Assembly (NCBI GenBank): GCA_902600485.1
Contig: CACKJD010000002.1
Coordinates: 1-64,000, forward strand
Reading direction: 5' to 3'
From: an uncultured Pelagibacteraceae bacterium
Lineage (GTDB): Bacteria > Pseudomonadota > Alphaproteobacteria > Pelagibacterales > Pelagibacteraceae
Length of the DNA stretch: 64,000 nt
In this document: one piece after another, positions 16,816 through 24,989 of the stretch
How positions within the stretch are numbered: position 1 is the first letter of the stretch
How the letters are laid out: each line of letters begins with the position of its first letter
Notes under the pieces: model-generated
What the model was told of the DNA's origin: nothing
What the model saw: the letters and a program-made list of their open reading frames with translations, nothing else
Database searches by the model: none
Position numbers and translations under genes: made by a program

Positions 16816-18059
16816 AAATAGGATTTGTAGGATTGGGTAAACTTGGATTGCCTGTTGCATTGGCTGTAGAGTCAAAAGGCCACGATGTAGTTGGTTATGA
16901 TATTTCTCAAAATGTAAAAAATATTATAGAAGCAAAAAAAATTCCATACAAAGAAATTTGGGCTCAAGATTATTTAGATAAAAGTAATATCAAATTTGAA
17001 CAACTAGATAAAGTTGTAAGTCATTCAGAGATAATATTTGTACCAATACAAACACCTCATGATCCTTTGTACGAAGGAATTACAAGAATACCCGATAAAA
17101 GAGTTGATTTCGATTACACATATTTAATTTCTGGTATGAAAAAACTCTCAGCTGAAATTGAAAAACAAGGATCTGATAAGGTAGTGATTATAATTTCTAC
17201 AGTATTACCTGGAACTATAAGACAACAAATAAAACCGTTTTTAGGTAAGCATACTAAAATTTGTTATAACCCTTTTTTTATAGCGATGGGTACGACCATG
17301 AAGGATTTTTTATACCCTGAATTTATTTTATTTGGTGTTGATGATTTAAAGGCCGCGAATAAAGCAGAAAAATTTTATAGAACTATCAATAACGCTACTT
17401 TTTTTAAGACAACTATTGAAAATGCAGAATTAATTAAGGTTTCGTATAACACATTTATTTCAACAAAAATTGCATTTATTAATACCATCATGGAAATGTG
17501 TCATAAACTTCCAAACACTAATGTTGACGATGTTACTAATGCACTTATGTTAGGTAATAAGAGACTAATAAGTGGTGCTTATTTACGAGGTGGGATGGGA
17601 GATGGTGGTGGATGTCATCCTAGAGACAATATTGCTTTGTCGTGGTTAGCTAGAAAATTGAATATAAGCAACGATTTTTTTGATCAAATCATGATGCAAA
17701 GAGAAAAGCAAACAGATTGGCTAGTTGAACTTATTATACAAAATCAGATTAAAAATAAAAAAACTTATATTCTTGGAAAATCATTTAAACCTGAGACTAA
17801 TATAATGACCGGAAGTCCGTCTATATTGCTAGATAATTTATTAAAAGAGAAGGGGATAGAAGCAATAAAATATGACCCGTATGTTGATCAAAATAAGCCT
17901 GTATTTGAACAAGGTGTATATTTTATAGGTACTAAACATGAAATATTTGAAAAATTTAAATTTCCACATGGTTCTGTTGTAATTGATCCTTTCAGAATGA
18001 TAAATCAAGAATTAGAACATGTTAAAGTTATAAGAATTGGAAATAATAATGATATTTAA
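16812..18059 (+). CDS. Nucleotide-sugar dehydrogenase (UDP-glucose/GDP-mannose dehydrogenase family)
   Basis: A 415-aa NAD-dependent enzyme oxidising a nucleotide sugar to its uronic acid. KIGFVGLGKLGLPVALAVESKGHDVVGYD is the Rossmann motif. KVSYNTFISTKIAFINTIMEMC supplies the catalytic Lys (~209). The catalytic Cys is 268 in GMGDGGGCHPRDN, where the family more often has GGSCFPKD. The C-terminal TYILGKSFKPETNIMTGSPS is the second nucleotide-binding domain. Exact sugar unknown. Its base composition looks a little less AT-rich than its neighbours in the island. It likely supplies a precursor to the two transferases. Confidence 0.88.
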   Translation: MKIGFVGLGKLGLPVALAVESKGHDVVGYDISQNVKNIIEAKKIPYKEIWAQDYLDKSNIKFEQLDKVVSHSEIIFVPIQTPHDPLYEGITRIPDKRVDFDYTYLISGMKKLSAEIEKQGSDKVVIIISTVLPGTIRQQIKPFLGKHTKICYNPFFIAMGTTMKDFLYPEFILFGVDDLKAANKAEKFYRTINNATFFKTTIENAELIKVSYNTFISTKIAFINTIMEMCHKLPNTNVDDVTNALMLGNKRLISGAYLRGGMGDGGGCHPRDNIALSWLARKLNISNDFFDQIMMQREKQTDWLVELIIQNQIKNKKTYILGKSFKPETNIMTGSPSILLDNLLKEKGIEAIKYDPYVDQNKPVFEQGVYFIGTKHEIFEKFKFPHGSVVIDPFRMINQELEHVKVIRIGNNNDI

Positions 18060-18061
18060 CA

Positions 18062-18841
18062 ATGAATAAATTAAATAAAATATCTAAAAGATATTGGAAT
18101 AAGCAACCTTGTAATATTAAACATTCTAAAAAAAAATTTTTATCTAAAGAATATTTTAATGAGATATCCAAAAAAAGATATTTTGTAGAATCCCATATTA
18201 AAGATTTTGTTCAATTTTCAAAATGGAAAAATAAAAAAGTTCTTGAAATCGGTTTCGGTATTGGGACAGATGCAATTGAGTTTCTAAAAAATGGAGCTTA
18301 CTATTATGGTATTGAACTGTCTGACAAATCGTTTGATATTACAAAAGCAAGAATTAATTTATTTAATTATAACAATAAATCCAAACTAATAAATGATGAA
18401 GCAGAAAATTTAAATAAATATTTTAATTCAAATAGCAATCTAGACTTAATCTATTCTTTTGGTGTTCTTCATCACTCATCAAGTTTAAAGAAATGTTTAA
18501 AATCTATACGTAGTATAATGAATAAAAAAACTATATGTAAAATTATGCTATATGCAAAAAATAGCTATAAATATTTCTTAATGAAAGATAATTTAATTCG
18601 CTATGAAGCTCAGAAAGGAGTTCCTGTAATAGATTTTTACAACATAGATGATTTAAATCAGTTATTTAAAAAATTCAAAATTCTTGAAATTAAACAAGAT
18701 TTTATTTTTCCTTATAAAATTAAACCCTATAAGAGAAATAAATATTATAAGATTGATCATTTTAAATATATGAAAAAAGATATATTTAATTCGTTAAAAA
18801 AAAATTTAGGAGAGCATCTTTTAATTACTTTAAAAAAATAA
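18062..18841 (+). CDS. SAM-dependent methyltransferase, class I
   Basis: A 259-aa protein with the Rossmann methyltransferase core: VLEIGFGIGTDAIEFLKNGAYYYGIELSDKSFDI (motif I and acidic ribose-binding E) and LIYSFGVLHHSSSLKKCLKSI (motif IV-like with a double His). The N-terminal WNKQPCNIKHSKK segment occurs in sugar or lipid methyltransferases of surface clusters. The substrate is unknown; position suggests a glycan. It ends the plus-strand island operon, facing the integrase gene. Confidence 0.85.
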   Translation: MNKLNKISKRYWNKQPCNIKHSKKKFLSKEYFNEISKKRYFVESHIKDFVQFSKWKNKKVLEIGFGIGTDAIEFLKNGAYYYGIELSDKSFDITKARINLFNYNNKSKLINDEAENLNKYFNSNSNLDLIYSFGVLHHSSSLKKCLKSIRSIMNKKTICKIMLYAKNSYKYFLMKDNLIRYEAQKGVPVIDFYNIDDLNQLFKKFKILEIKQDFIFPYKIKPYKRNKYYKIDHFKYMKKDIFNSLKKNLGEHLLITLKK

Positions 18842-18850
18842 TTTTTTTTA

Positions 18851-19804
18851 TCACATCTTTATTTTATTTAATGCATTGTTTTTAAAAATATTTGCCTCTT
18901 TTATGTATCTTCTAACCATTTGTGTTGTTTTGTGACCAGTCATTGCCATAATACTACGTTCATCAGCACCAGATTCTGCAGCAACAGTTGCAAAACCAGA
19001 TCTTAAACTATGACCTGCAAAATTTTTATTTTCAATGCCCGCTAGTTTTAAGTATTCTTTTATTAACAAAACTACGGATTGATCTGTTAATCTATTTTCA
19101 GTTAAAGTTGATCCTTTAGAAAATCTTCTAAAAATAGGTCCAGATTTTATTTTAGAAATTTGTAACCAATTTTTAAGATTAGCCACTGGACAATAATTTT
19201 CATTAGTGAAGTAGGGTAGACCTTTCATCATTCCTTCACCAAATTGATCAGTTTTTGATCTTCTGATGACGATTTTGAGACCCTCAGTTACAAACTCTAA
19301 GTCCTCATAGTCAATTGAAATGAGCTCAGTTCGTCTAAAACCACCTCCAAAGCCTATTAGGATTATTGTCTTATCTCTTGACTTCTTAATTTCTTCAATT
19401 TTTTGTTCATTTATTACATCAATTATTGATTTTAAATGATTGATTAATAAAGGTTTTTTACCTTTCTGAATACTTCCTTTTACCCTTCTTATTCCCATTA
19501 AGTTTTCAACAATGATTGGATGTTTTGTATCTAAATAATGCCCTTTTAGTTTATGAACCATGCTAATTGAAACTAATCTTCTTCTTAAAGTGCTGATTTT
19601 TAAATTTTTAGAAAGTTGAGTAAGGTATAAAGAAACAATTTTAGGCTCAGATGGTAAAGAATTTAAACCATGTTTAGCACAAAAAGCTCCAAAGTCTTTA
19701 AAGTCTGATTTATATGCTCTTAAAGTGTTATTTGCTTTAGAACTTTTGAGGTTATTTAAAGTTGTCTCATGAAGCGATTTTAGTTCTGTTGTCAGTTCAT
19801 TCAT
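18851..19804 (-). CDS. Tyrosine recombinase / integrase, solitary
   Basis: A 317-aa site-specific recombinase. Residues 1-95 form the helical core-binding domain. Residues ~115-317 are the catalytic domain with a full active site: Arg at 157/158 (GFRRTELI), Lys184 (RRSKTDQ), His265-x-x-Arg268 (GHSLRSGF), His291 (GHKTTQMV) and nucleophile Tyr300. All residues are present, so it should be active. No excisionase, phage or transfer genes lie near. A small inverted repeat and a GC-rich RNA-like locus lie just upstream. Distinguishing mobile-element integrase from a XerC/D-like resolvase is not possible from sequence alone. Confidence 0.9.
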   Translation of the reverse strand: MNELTTELKSLHETTLNNLKSSKANNTLRAYKSDFKDFGAFCAKHGLNSLPSEPKIVSLYLTQLSKNLKISTLRRRLVSISMVHKLKGHYLDTKHPIIVENLMGIRRVKGSIQKGKKPLLINHLKSIIDVINEQKIEEIKKSRDKTIILIGFGGGFRRTELISIDYEDLEFVTEGLKIVIRRSKTDQFGEGMMKGLPYFTNENYCPVANLKNWLQISKIKSGPIFRRFSKGSTLTENRLTDQSVVLLIKEYLKLAGIENKNFAGHSLRSGFATVAAESGADERSIMAMTGHKTTQMVRRYIKEANIFKNNALNKIKM

Positions 19805-19815
19805 ATAATTACTAT

Positions 19816-19834
19816 TGATAACAATTAATTATCA
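19816..19834. repeat. Inverted repeat upstream of the integrase
   Basis: TGATAA (19816-19821) and TTATCA (19829-19834) form a perfect 6-bp inverted repeat with a 7-nt centre, 12 nt before the integrase start codon. Tyrosine recombinases often use arms of this size flanking a 6-8 nt core, and autorepressor operators look alike. Chance is possible in AT-rich DNA. Confidence 0.4.
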
Positions 19835-19957
19835 TTAGTAATATATTATTAAAAATACTTTGTCAAGAACTAAAGTTATTAACACAATCCACATGAGACC
19901 CATAAATCAATCAAAAAGTGATACATACAACCATTATCATTTGTTAAATTTAATTAA

Positions 19958-20140
19958 TTAAGGGGCAACCCTTAACTGGCCGACTGGGGAAAGGCCGAGA
20001 GGACCAAGCCCAGGGGGCAGAAAGTCTTACGGAGTAGCGCTAAAATCGTAGGGCGGAAGGCATGGCGGTAGCGCATACAACGACGTGCCAAAACAACTGT
20101 TCTTTGCACCGTAAAAAGTGCAGAGAAACAGGGGTTTTTT
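19958..20140 (+). ncRNA. GC-rich structured RNA-like locus of unknown family
   Basis: 69 of 120 bases in 19981-20100 are G/C, in an otherwise very AT-rich window. Successive helices can be drawn: TTAAGGG-GCAA-CCCTTAA (19958-19975, GNRA loop); GGCC/GGCC (19978-19996); AGGAC/GTCTT enclosing GCCC/GGGC (20000-20028); TACG/CGTA (20028-20050); GGCATG/CGTGCC enclosing GCG/CGC (20059-20089); and a long final hairpin (20098-20130) followed by GGGG and six T. Such a chain of hairpins ending in a T run suggests a transcribed RNA on the plus strand, possibly continuing into ogt. I could not match it to tmRNA, RNase P RNA, SRP RNA, 6S or a known riboswitch. Strand is inferred from the terminal T run. Confidence 0.65.
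20098..20140 (+). terminator. Terminator-like hairpin ending the RNA locus
   Basis: CTTTGCAC (20102-20109) pairs with GTGCAGAG (20118-20125), and TGTT/AACA extends the stem with one bulge, giving 12 bp. Four G and six T follow. The T run begins 4 nt after the stem, so termination may be partial; ogt starts 5 nt after it. Confidence 0.45.
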
Positions 20141-20144
20141 CTTA

Positions 20145-20414
20145 ATGAGAGGTACTAAATTTCAAATCAAAGTCTGGAAATATCTTAAAAAGATCCCCAA
20201 AGGATCAGTTAAAACATATAAAGATGTTGCAATAGCTATAAATAAGCCAAAAGCAGCGCGGGCTGTAGCAAATGCCTGTGCTAAGAACCCATATGCTCCC
20301 AAAATACCCTGTCATAGAGTAATTAGGTCTGATGGAGGTCTTGGTGGCTATTCTGGCAGAGGTGGTGTAAAAAAAAAAGTAAGTTTATTAAGGTCTGAAA
20401 AAGTTCAAATTTAA
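20145..20414 (+). CDS. Methylated-DNA-protein cysteine methyltransferase family (Ogt C-terminal domain)
   Basis: An 89-aa protein consisting only of the DNA-binding and active-site domain of O6-alkylguanine-DNA alkyltransferases. FQIKVWKYLKKIPKGSVKTYKDVA, AARAVANACAKNP, and the alkyl-acceptor Cys in KIPCHRVIRSDGGLGGYSGRG are clear. Full-length Ogt/Ada proteins have ~160 residues with an N-terminal domain that is missing here. The acceptor Cys is kept, so this is not the alkyltransferase-like class with Trp at that site. I chose ATG 20145 over an in-frame ATG at 20118, which lies inside the RNA hairpin. Confidence 0.85.
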   Translation: MRGTKFQIKVWKYLKKIPKGSVKTYKDVAIAINKPKAARAVANACAKNPYAPKIPCHRVIRSDGGLGGYSGRGGVKKKVSLLRSEKVQI

Positions 20415-20849
20415 CCTTTTTTAGTAGATAAAATGGTTAAAAAAGCTAATAAAATCAACAATTATTGATCAATTTTCTATTATTGAAAGAAATTATTATA
20501 TTTCACCCTTTAGTTGTACCATATAAAACAATTTGCTTAAATTTGACCCTTCTATGTTCGTTTAAATGGCATATTCAAATACTGCATCCCTCTACTATTT
20601 AATAATATCAACACTTTTAGAAAACTGTATTTTATGGTTTGCAAATGATATTTTTGCTTAAAAAGTCATATTTTTAGGTGTTTTTATAATATTAATAAAT
20701 AACATAATTAATTTATTAGCATAATTACTTAATTAATTGTATATAAATTTATCAAACTATAATAATTAAATAAATTCAATAAAAACAATTATATACATAT
20801 TAATATTAAAGTAAAACTTTAATAATTAGTAAACTAAATTTACCTATAT
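20415..20849. other. 435-bp gene-free, very AT-rich gap
   Basis: No coding frame, tRNA or GC-rich structure is seen. From about 20640 the sequence is almost pure A/T. At 20411-20440 TTAACC/GGTTAA form a loose hairpin after ogt, and a better inverted repeat lies at 20804-20824. This is the longest stretch of the window with no gene or structured RNA. Confidence 0.6.
20804..20824 (-). terminator. Inverted repeat, possible terminator of the minus-strand transporter operon
   Basis: TATTAAAGT (20804-20812) and ACTTTAATA (20816-20824) give a perfect 9-bp hairpin with a 3-nt loop, 25 nt past the stop of the EamA gene. It has no strong U tract on the minus strand, so termination is a guess. Confidence 0.4.
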
Positions 20850-21698
20850 TTATATCTTCTTAACAATATTCTCTCTTCTAGAAATATATATTCCACTAAA
20901 AACTATAATAAACAAGCCTAAAAAAGTCCAACTATCAGGAAAATCACCAAAGAAATAATAAGCAATAATGATATTAGTTACGATCTCAAAATAACTAAAT
21001 GGGGCTAATTTGGAAGCATCAGCATACTTCAAAGATAAAATAATAAATAGATGGCCTATGCAAGCAAATAAACCAATTGCAGCCATTATAGACCATTGAT
21101 TAAAAGTTGGAGAAACCCAAACAAAAGGCATGAATGTTGTAGCGATAATGGCCCCTACTACACCTGTTAATAATAAAGTTAATAATGGGTTATCTGAGGT
21201 GCTAAGTTTACGAGTAATTATTAGATAAAAACCATACATAATACCAGTTCCCAGTGCTGCTAAACTTGCAAGATTTATTTCTAAAAAACCTGGTCTAATA
21301 ACGACAAGAGATCCTATGAAACCGATAATAACTGCTGCCCATCTTCTGTAGCCTACTGACTCACCCAAAAAAAAAGGAGAGAAAGCAGTTACAACTAGTG
21401 GAGCCACAAATGCAAGTGTCAATGCTTTAGGAAGCGAAATAACTGAAATTGAGTAAAAAAAACTTATGTTTGCAGTTAATAAAATTAAACCTCTGATTAA
21501 TTGTAATTTTGGTTTATCAGTCCAAACTAAATATTTTTTAAAGAAAAAAAGCATTAAAGGAAAAATAAATACTACAGTGAAAAAATACCTAGCCCAAGTT
21601 ATTTGAAGTACTGGAAGTTCGACGCTTAAATATTTCGCAAAACCATCCATGATAGGTAACATTACCCAGGCTAATAAGTTAAAAATTATAGCTTTCAT
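20850..21698 (-). CDS. EamA/RhaT-family drug/metabolite transporter
   Basis: A 282-aa inner-membrane protein with about ten membrane segments in two EamA repeats (1-140 and 145-282). PIMDGFAKYLS near the start, TWARYFFTVVF, and PFSYFEIVTNIIIAYYFFGDFPDSWTFLGLFIIVFSGIYI near the end are typical. Members export amino acids or other metabolites; the substrate cannot be read. Its start overlaps the AEC gene's stop by 1 nt, so the two are one unit. Confidence 0.88.
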   Translation of the reverse strand: MKAIIFNLLAWVMLPIMDGFAKYLSVELPVLQITWARYFFTVVFIFPLMLFFFKKYLVWTDKPKLQLIRGLILLTANISFFYSISVISLPKALTLAFVAPLVVTAFSPFFLGESVGYRRWAAVIIGFIGSLVVIRPGFLEINLASLAALGTGIMYGFYLIITRKLSTSDNPLLTLLLTGVVGAIIATTFMPFVWVSPTFNQWSIMAAIGLFACIGHLFIILSLKYADASKLAPFSYFEIVTNIIIAYYFFGDFPDSWTFLGLFIIVFSGIYISRRENIVKKI

Positions 21699-22600
21699 TA
21701 AGAAAAAAATCTTAATGCTATATAAACTACAATAGGTATTGTTACAAAAGAAATTAAAGTAGAAACAACAATGGTGCTAGCTATACTATCTACTATTTTT
21801 TTAGGTGAATATATTGAACCAACTAAATAATTTAAAACCGCACTTGGCATTGAACATTGTATTAAAAGTACCCCAGCAGCAAATCCTTTAAGATTAAAGA
21901 TAAATATTAGAAAAAAACCAATAGCAGGACCAATTATCATTCTTGTAAAAGATGAGATTAAAGCATTAGTTAAAGAAAATACCTTTAATCGTGTAAGAGC
22001 AATACCCAAAGACATAAGTATAAGAAAAATTGTAACGTACATTAACCATTCTGTTGTGTTAACAACAAACACAGGCAACTTTATCCCATAGAAAAGCATA
22101 ATTGCAGAAAATATGATCGCATAAAATGGAGGATTTTTAAGTATTACATTCAAATTAAATTTTCTGTCAGCCAAAAAAACACCTAGAGTGAAGTGGCATA
22201 GTATAATTAAAGAAGTTATAGATGCTGATACACCCAATCCTTTAGAACCATATGCAAACATGCAAATTGGTAATCCCATATTTCCAGTATTAGGGAAAAT
22301 TAAAGGTGGTAACTCTCTAACAATATCCTTTGTTTTCAATAAATATAAAGTAAAAATTCCTACTAAAGCGAATAAGGCAATTGCTAAAAGATAATACCAA
22401 AAATAATCTCGAAATATTTCAAAGTTTATTCCTGTAGAAGTTATTGCATAAATAACCATTGCAGGAGTGCCAATATTTGCAGCAAAACTAGTAATAAAAG
22501 TAGTATCTATTTTTGGATTAGTTTTACCCAAATAATATCCAATACCTACTACAAAAAATACAGGAAATAATACTTCAAATAATTTTATATATATTTCCAT
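21698..22600 (-). CDS. AEC-family (auxin efflux carrier-like) transporter
   Basis: A 300-aa protein with about ten membrane segments. FPVFFVVGIGYYLGK at the start, FPNTGNMGLPICMFAYG and QCSMPSAVLNYLVGSIY in the two crossing regions (N and P residues) fit the AEC family. Bacterial members move dicarboxylates such as malate or malonate; substrate unknown here. Coupled to the EamA gene downstream and 15 nt after the double glycosyltransferase gene upstream. Confidence 0.88.
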   Translation of the reverse strand: MEIYIKLFEVLFPVFFVVGIGYYLGKTNPKIDTTFITSFAANIGTPAMVIYAITSTGINFEIFRDYFWYYLLAIALFALVGIFTLYLLKTKDIVRELPPLIFPNTGNMGLPICMFAYGSKGLGVSASITSLIILCHFTLGVFLADRKFNLNVILKNPPFYAIIFSAIMLFYGIKLPVFVVNTTEWLMYVTIFLILMSLGIALTRLKVFSLTNALISSFTRMIIGPAIGFFLIFIFNLKGFAAGVLLIQCSMPSAVLNYLVGSIYSPKKIVDSIASTIVVSTLISFVTIPIVVYIALRFFS

Positions 22601-22615
22601 TGAGCAATATTACAG

Positions 22616-24727
22616 TTATTCCCAAATCACTTTTTGTTTTAATTTATAATCAAATGACTTGGATAAAATATATTCAGATATTATATCCGAATTAAAATAT
22701 TTTAAGTATTTCAATTTCCCTCTTTTAGCTATTTGTTTTCCTGACTTTTTATCCTTTTTATATTTATTTAACTTATAGCTAAGGTCATTAATGTTTTTGT
22801 AAAATACAATTTCTTTATTACTGAAGAAATCAGTCAGTAAAGTATTTTCATCTATAAATGTTAATAAACCGTTTCCAACTAATTGTACTATTCTATCACT
22901 ACTATAATACTTAATTGGTTTTCCTCTGCTTAAATTAAGGCCCATGTATGAATTAGCAATTTTTTTTATAAATTGATCTGCCCAAATCGGCTGAACATTA
23001 TTCATACCATAAACATCAAATCTGATGTCTTTATTTAAATTAATTAGTTTATTAATAAAATTTTCTCTATCATCACCCTTTCCAGACTTTAATTGACCTC
23101 TATGAACACCGTGACTCATTGCAAAAAAAACATCATAAGGACAATTCTTGTTAAAATTATTTAATGTTTCAAAAGACTTATCTGCGGGATTAGGCATAAA
23201 ATATGAGTTGGGAATATTTATAGATAAAGAAGAAGGATCAGTTGTTAAGAAAGTAGTATTTAGAAATTCCTTCTTATCTAAAATTCTTTTTGAATTACTT
23301 TTATGATCAGGTCCATATTTGGAAAGAGGATCTAAAAACCATTGTGAAAAAACTGTATCTTTATTTATATCTTTCATTTTTGATAATGTAGAATTTAAAA
23401 CTCTATCAGCGTGACCTAAAATAACTATATCGGGTTTAAAGTTGTTAAATGCTTCTATTATTTTGTTTTGTAGTGTTTGTTTACCTGAAAAATCTTTAAT
23501 ACTTTTATAATTATGAATAATATCTCTATCGCTTAAAGTTAGTACGTTATGTCCATTTCTAATAAAACCATTATTTAATCTACGACCTGTATTATAATGT
23601 AATCTTCCATCGAATCTCTCATTCAAATTGGTAATATGCATGATTTTAAAAGATTTATTTTTTTTGGTATAAAATATTTTTCTAGCTACAAAAGTAGCTC
23701 TAATTTCATCAATTAAATTAGAAATATATTTATGATCAAAAATAAAATTTTTATAATTAAGTCTTTGGGACTTTTGTAATAACTTTTTATCTAATATTAG
23801 ATTTTCTATTGTTTTATAAAGTTCATCCGATGATAAATTTTTTAAAATAATCGCATTATTAGAAGTTTCTGGTAGACCACCTCTGTTACTTATAATTACT
23901 GCACAACCCCTACTCGCTGCCTCTAAACTCGTTCTACCAAAAGGCTCTTCCCACCTAGAGCATACAACAGATATACTCACTTTCTTTAACATATTTAATA
24001 CATTGTGATGTTTCACGTATCCAAGAATTTTTAAATTTTTATGTTCAAAATAAAGTTTTTCTCTTGGCTCATCACCTATTACTACACCCTTCCAATCTTT
24101 ATATTTGTTTAAAATTTTAATAATTGTTTTGCCAAAAATATCGTAACCTTTTGCACTATTTAATTTACCAATAAAAGAAATTAATTTTTTTTTATTATTA
24201 AAATTAACTTTGGTTCTATTTGTAGATTGATAACAGACAGATGTTTTTTGTTTTAATAGTTTTTTATTGTCAATTCCAATAAAAAATCTTTCTTGAGACC
24301 ATTCACTATTGAATAGTATTTTATCGATTTTATTTAATAGGAATAACCTATCTTCTACAGATTTTGATCCATTCATTGATAATGGATCGTTATGAAAATA
24401 TAAAATAATTTTTTTATTTTGCAAATTATTTAAAAATTTTATGTAATTAGGTCTGTTATGTATTTCTATAATATCGGAATTTATTATTTTTTCTTTTTCC
24501 AAAAATTTTAACACGTAATTTTTTGAATTACTTCTTATCAAGGATCTTTTTAATTCAATGTTTACATAATTATTTAAAAATGGTTTTTTATTAGTCATAT
24601 TCCCAAAAACAAAAGAGTTTTTTGAAAATTTACTATTTTGAATAGTATCCTTAACGAATAATGAAACAGCACCGGCATTTGCAGGGGAAAAATTTTCTTT
24701 ATATGGCAGGAGTACAGATATCTTCAT
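22616..24727 (-). CDS. Double glycosyltransferase: GT4 domain fused to a second CgeB-like transferase domain
   Basis: A 703-aa protein. Residues 1-345 form a GT-B transferase: LPYKENFSPANAGAVSLFVKD, SFIGKLNSAKGYDIFGKTI, GDEPREK, and SRWEEPFGRTSLEAASRGCAVIIS with the E-P-x-G-x-x-x-x-E motif. Residues ~355-700 restart with KIMHITNLNERFDGRLHYNTGRRL and contain FKPDIVILGHADRV, SQWFLDPLSKYGPDH and LNLSRGKPIKYYSSDRIVQLVGNGLLTF, resembling the CgeB/YkvP group. Two activities in one chain suggest consecutive additions to one glycan. Overlaps the GIY-YIG gene by 4 nt. Confidence 0.82.
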   Translation of the reverse strand: MKISVLLPYKENFSPANAGAVSLFVKDTIQNSKFSKNSFVFGNMTNKKPFLNNYVNIELKRSLIRSNSKNYVLKFLEKEKIINSDIIEIHNRPNYIKFLNNLQNKKIILYFHNDPLSMNGSKSVEDRLFLLNKIDKILFNSEWSQERFFIGIDNKKLLKQKTSVCYQSTNRTKVNFNNKKKLISFIGKLNSAKGYDIFGKTIIKILNKYKDWKGVVIGDEPREKLYFEHKNLKILGYVKHHNVLNMLKKVSISVVCSRWEEPFGRTSLEAASRGCAVIISNRGGLPETSNNAIILKNLSSDELYKTIENLILDKKLLQKSQRLNYKNFIFDHKYISNLIDEIRATFVARKIFYTKKNKSFKIMHITNLNERFDGRLHYNTGRRLNNGFIRNGHNVLTLSDRDIIHNYKSIKDFSGKQTLQNKIIEAFNNFKPDIVILGHADRVLNSTLSKMKDINKDTVFSQWFLDPLSKYGPDHKSNSKRILDKKEFLNTTFLTTDPSSLSINIPNSYFMPNPADKSFETLNNFNKNCPYDVFFAMSHGVHRGQLKSGKGDDRENFINKLINLNKDIRFDVYGMNNVQPIWADQFIKKIANSYMGLNLSRGKPIKYYSSDRIVQLVGNGLLTFIDENTLLTDFFSNKEIVFYKNINDLSYKLNKYKKDKKSGKQIAKRGKLKYLKYFNSDIISEYILSKSFDYKLKQKVIWE

Positions 24728-24987
24728 CTATCTAAAAAATTTTTTTTGATTTTATTTCTTAATTTATAATTATGTTTAAGCATATATTCTTCTTTTAAAG
24801 CAATATTTTTAGATTGGTACCCCTTTGAATATGCTAGTTTCCATAATCTACCTCTTGTGAATTTGGCGCCTTTTGAATTGTTATGTAAAAGTAGTCTTTT
24901 TTTTATATTATTTGTATATCCAACGTAAGAAATTCCATTTTTATATTTTGCTTGAGTGCTTACAATTAAATAAACAAAGTACTTCAT
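24724..24987 (-). CDS. GIY-YIG nuclease-domain protein
   Basis: An 87-residue single-domain protein. MKYFVYLIVST, ISYVGYTNNIKKRLLLHN, and the KGAKFTRGRLWKLAY segment match the small GIY-YIG (UPF0213-like) family; YVGYT takes the place of the second YIG triplet, with the catalytic Arg in KKRL and Glu in KEEYMLK. Function of these stand-alone domains is not established. The ATG begins only 2 nt after the CCA of tRNA-Glu, so processing of the tRNA would leave an almost leaderless mRNA. Confidence 0.85.
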   Translation of the reverse strand: MKYFVYLIVSTQAKYKNGISYVGYTNNIKKRLLLHNNSKGAKFTRGRLWKLAYSKGYQSKNIALKEEYMLKHNYKLRNKIKKNFLDR

Positions 24988-24989
24988 AC

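Noticed and set aside
20073-20114. tmRNA tag-like frame in the GC-rich RNA: GCA start, AYNDVPKQLFFAP, with TAA in a hairpin loop
   Set aside because: The layout recalls the tag and P5 hairpin of tmRNA, but no T-loop (GGTTCGA-type), no tRNA-like D segment and no CCA is found nearby, and the tag does not end in AA.
19958-20140. RNase P RNA, SRP RNA, 6S RNA or group I/II intron
   Set aside because: The expected invariant blocks (GAGGAAAGUCC, the GGAAG/GCAGCC SRP tip, intron core motifs) are absent and the element is only ~180 nt.
20118-20144. Upstream ATG extension of the alkyltransferase gene
   Set aside because: It lies inside the terminator-like hairpin of the RNA locus and adds residues (MQRNRGFFL) not expected in the family; ATG 20145 is better.
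20415-20849. Pseudogene or small gene in the AT-rich gap
   Set aside because: All six frames are broken by frequent stops and no recognisable protein fragment remains.
15005-24989. Prophage
   Set aside because: Only an integrase is present; there is no terminase, capsid, tail, lysis or replication gene.
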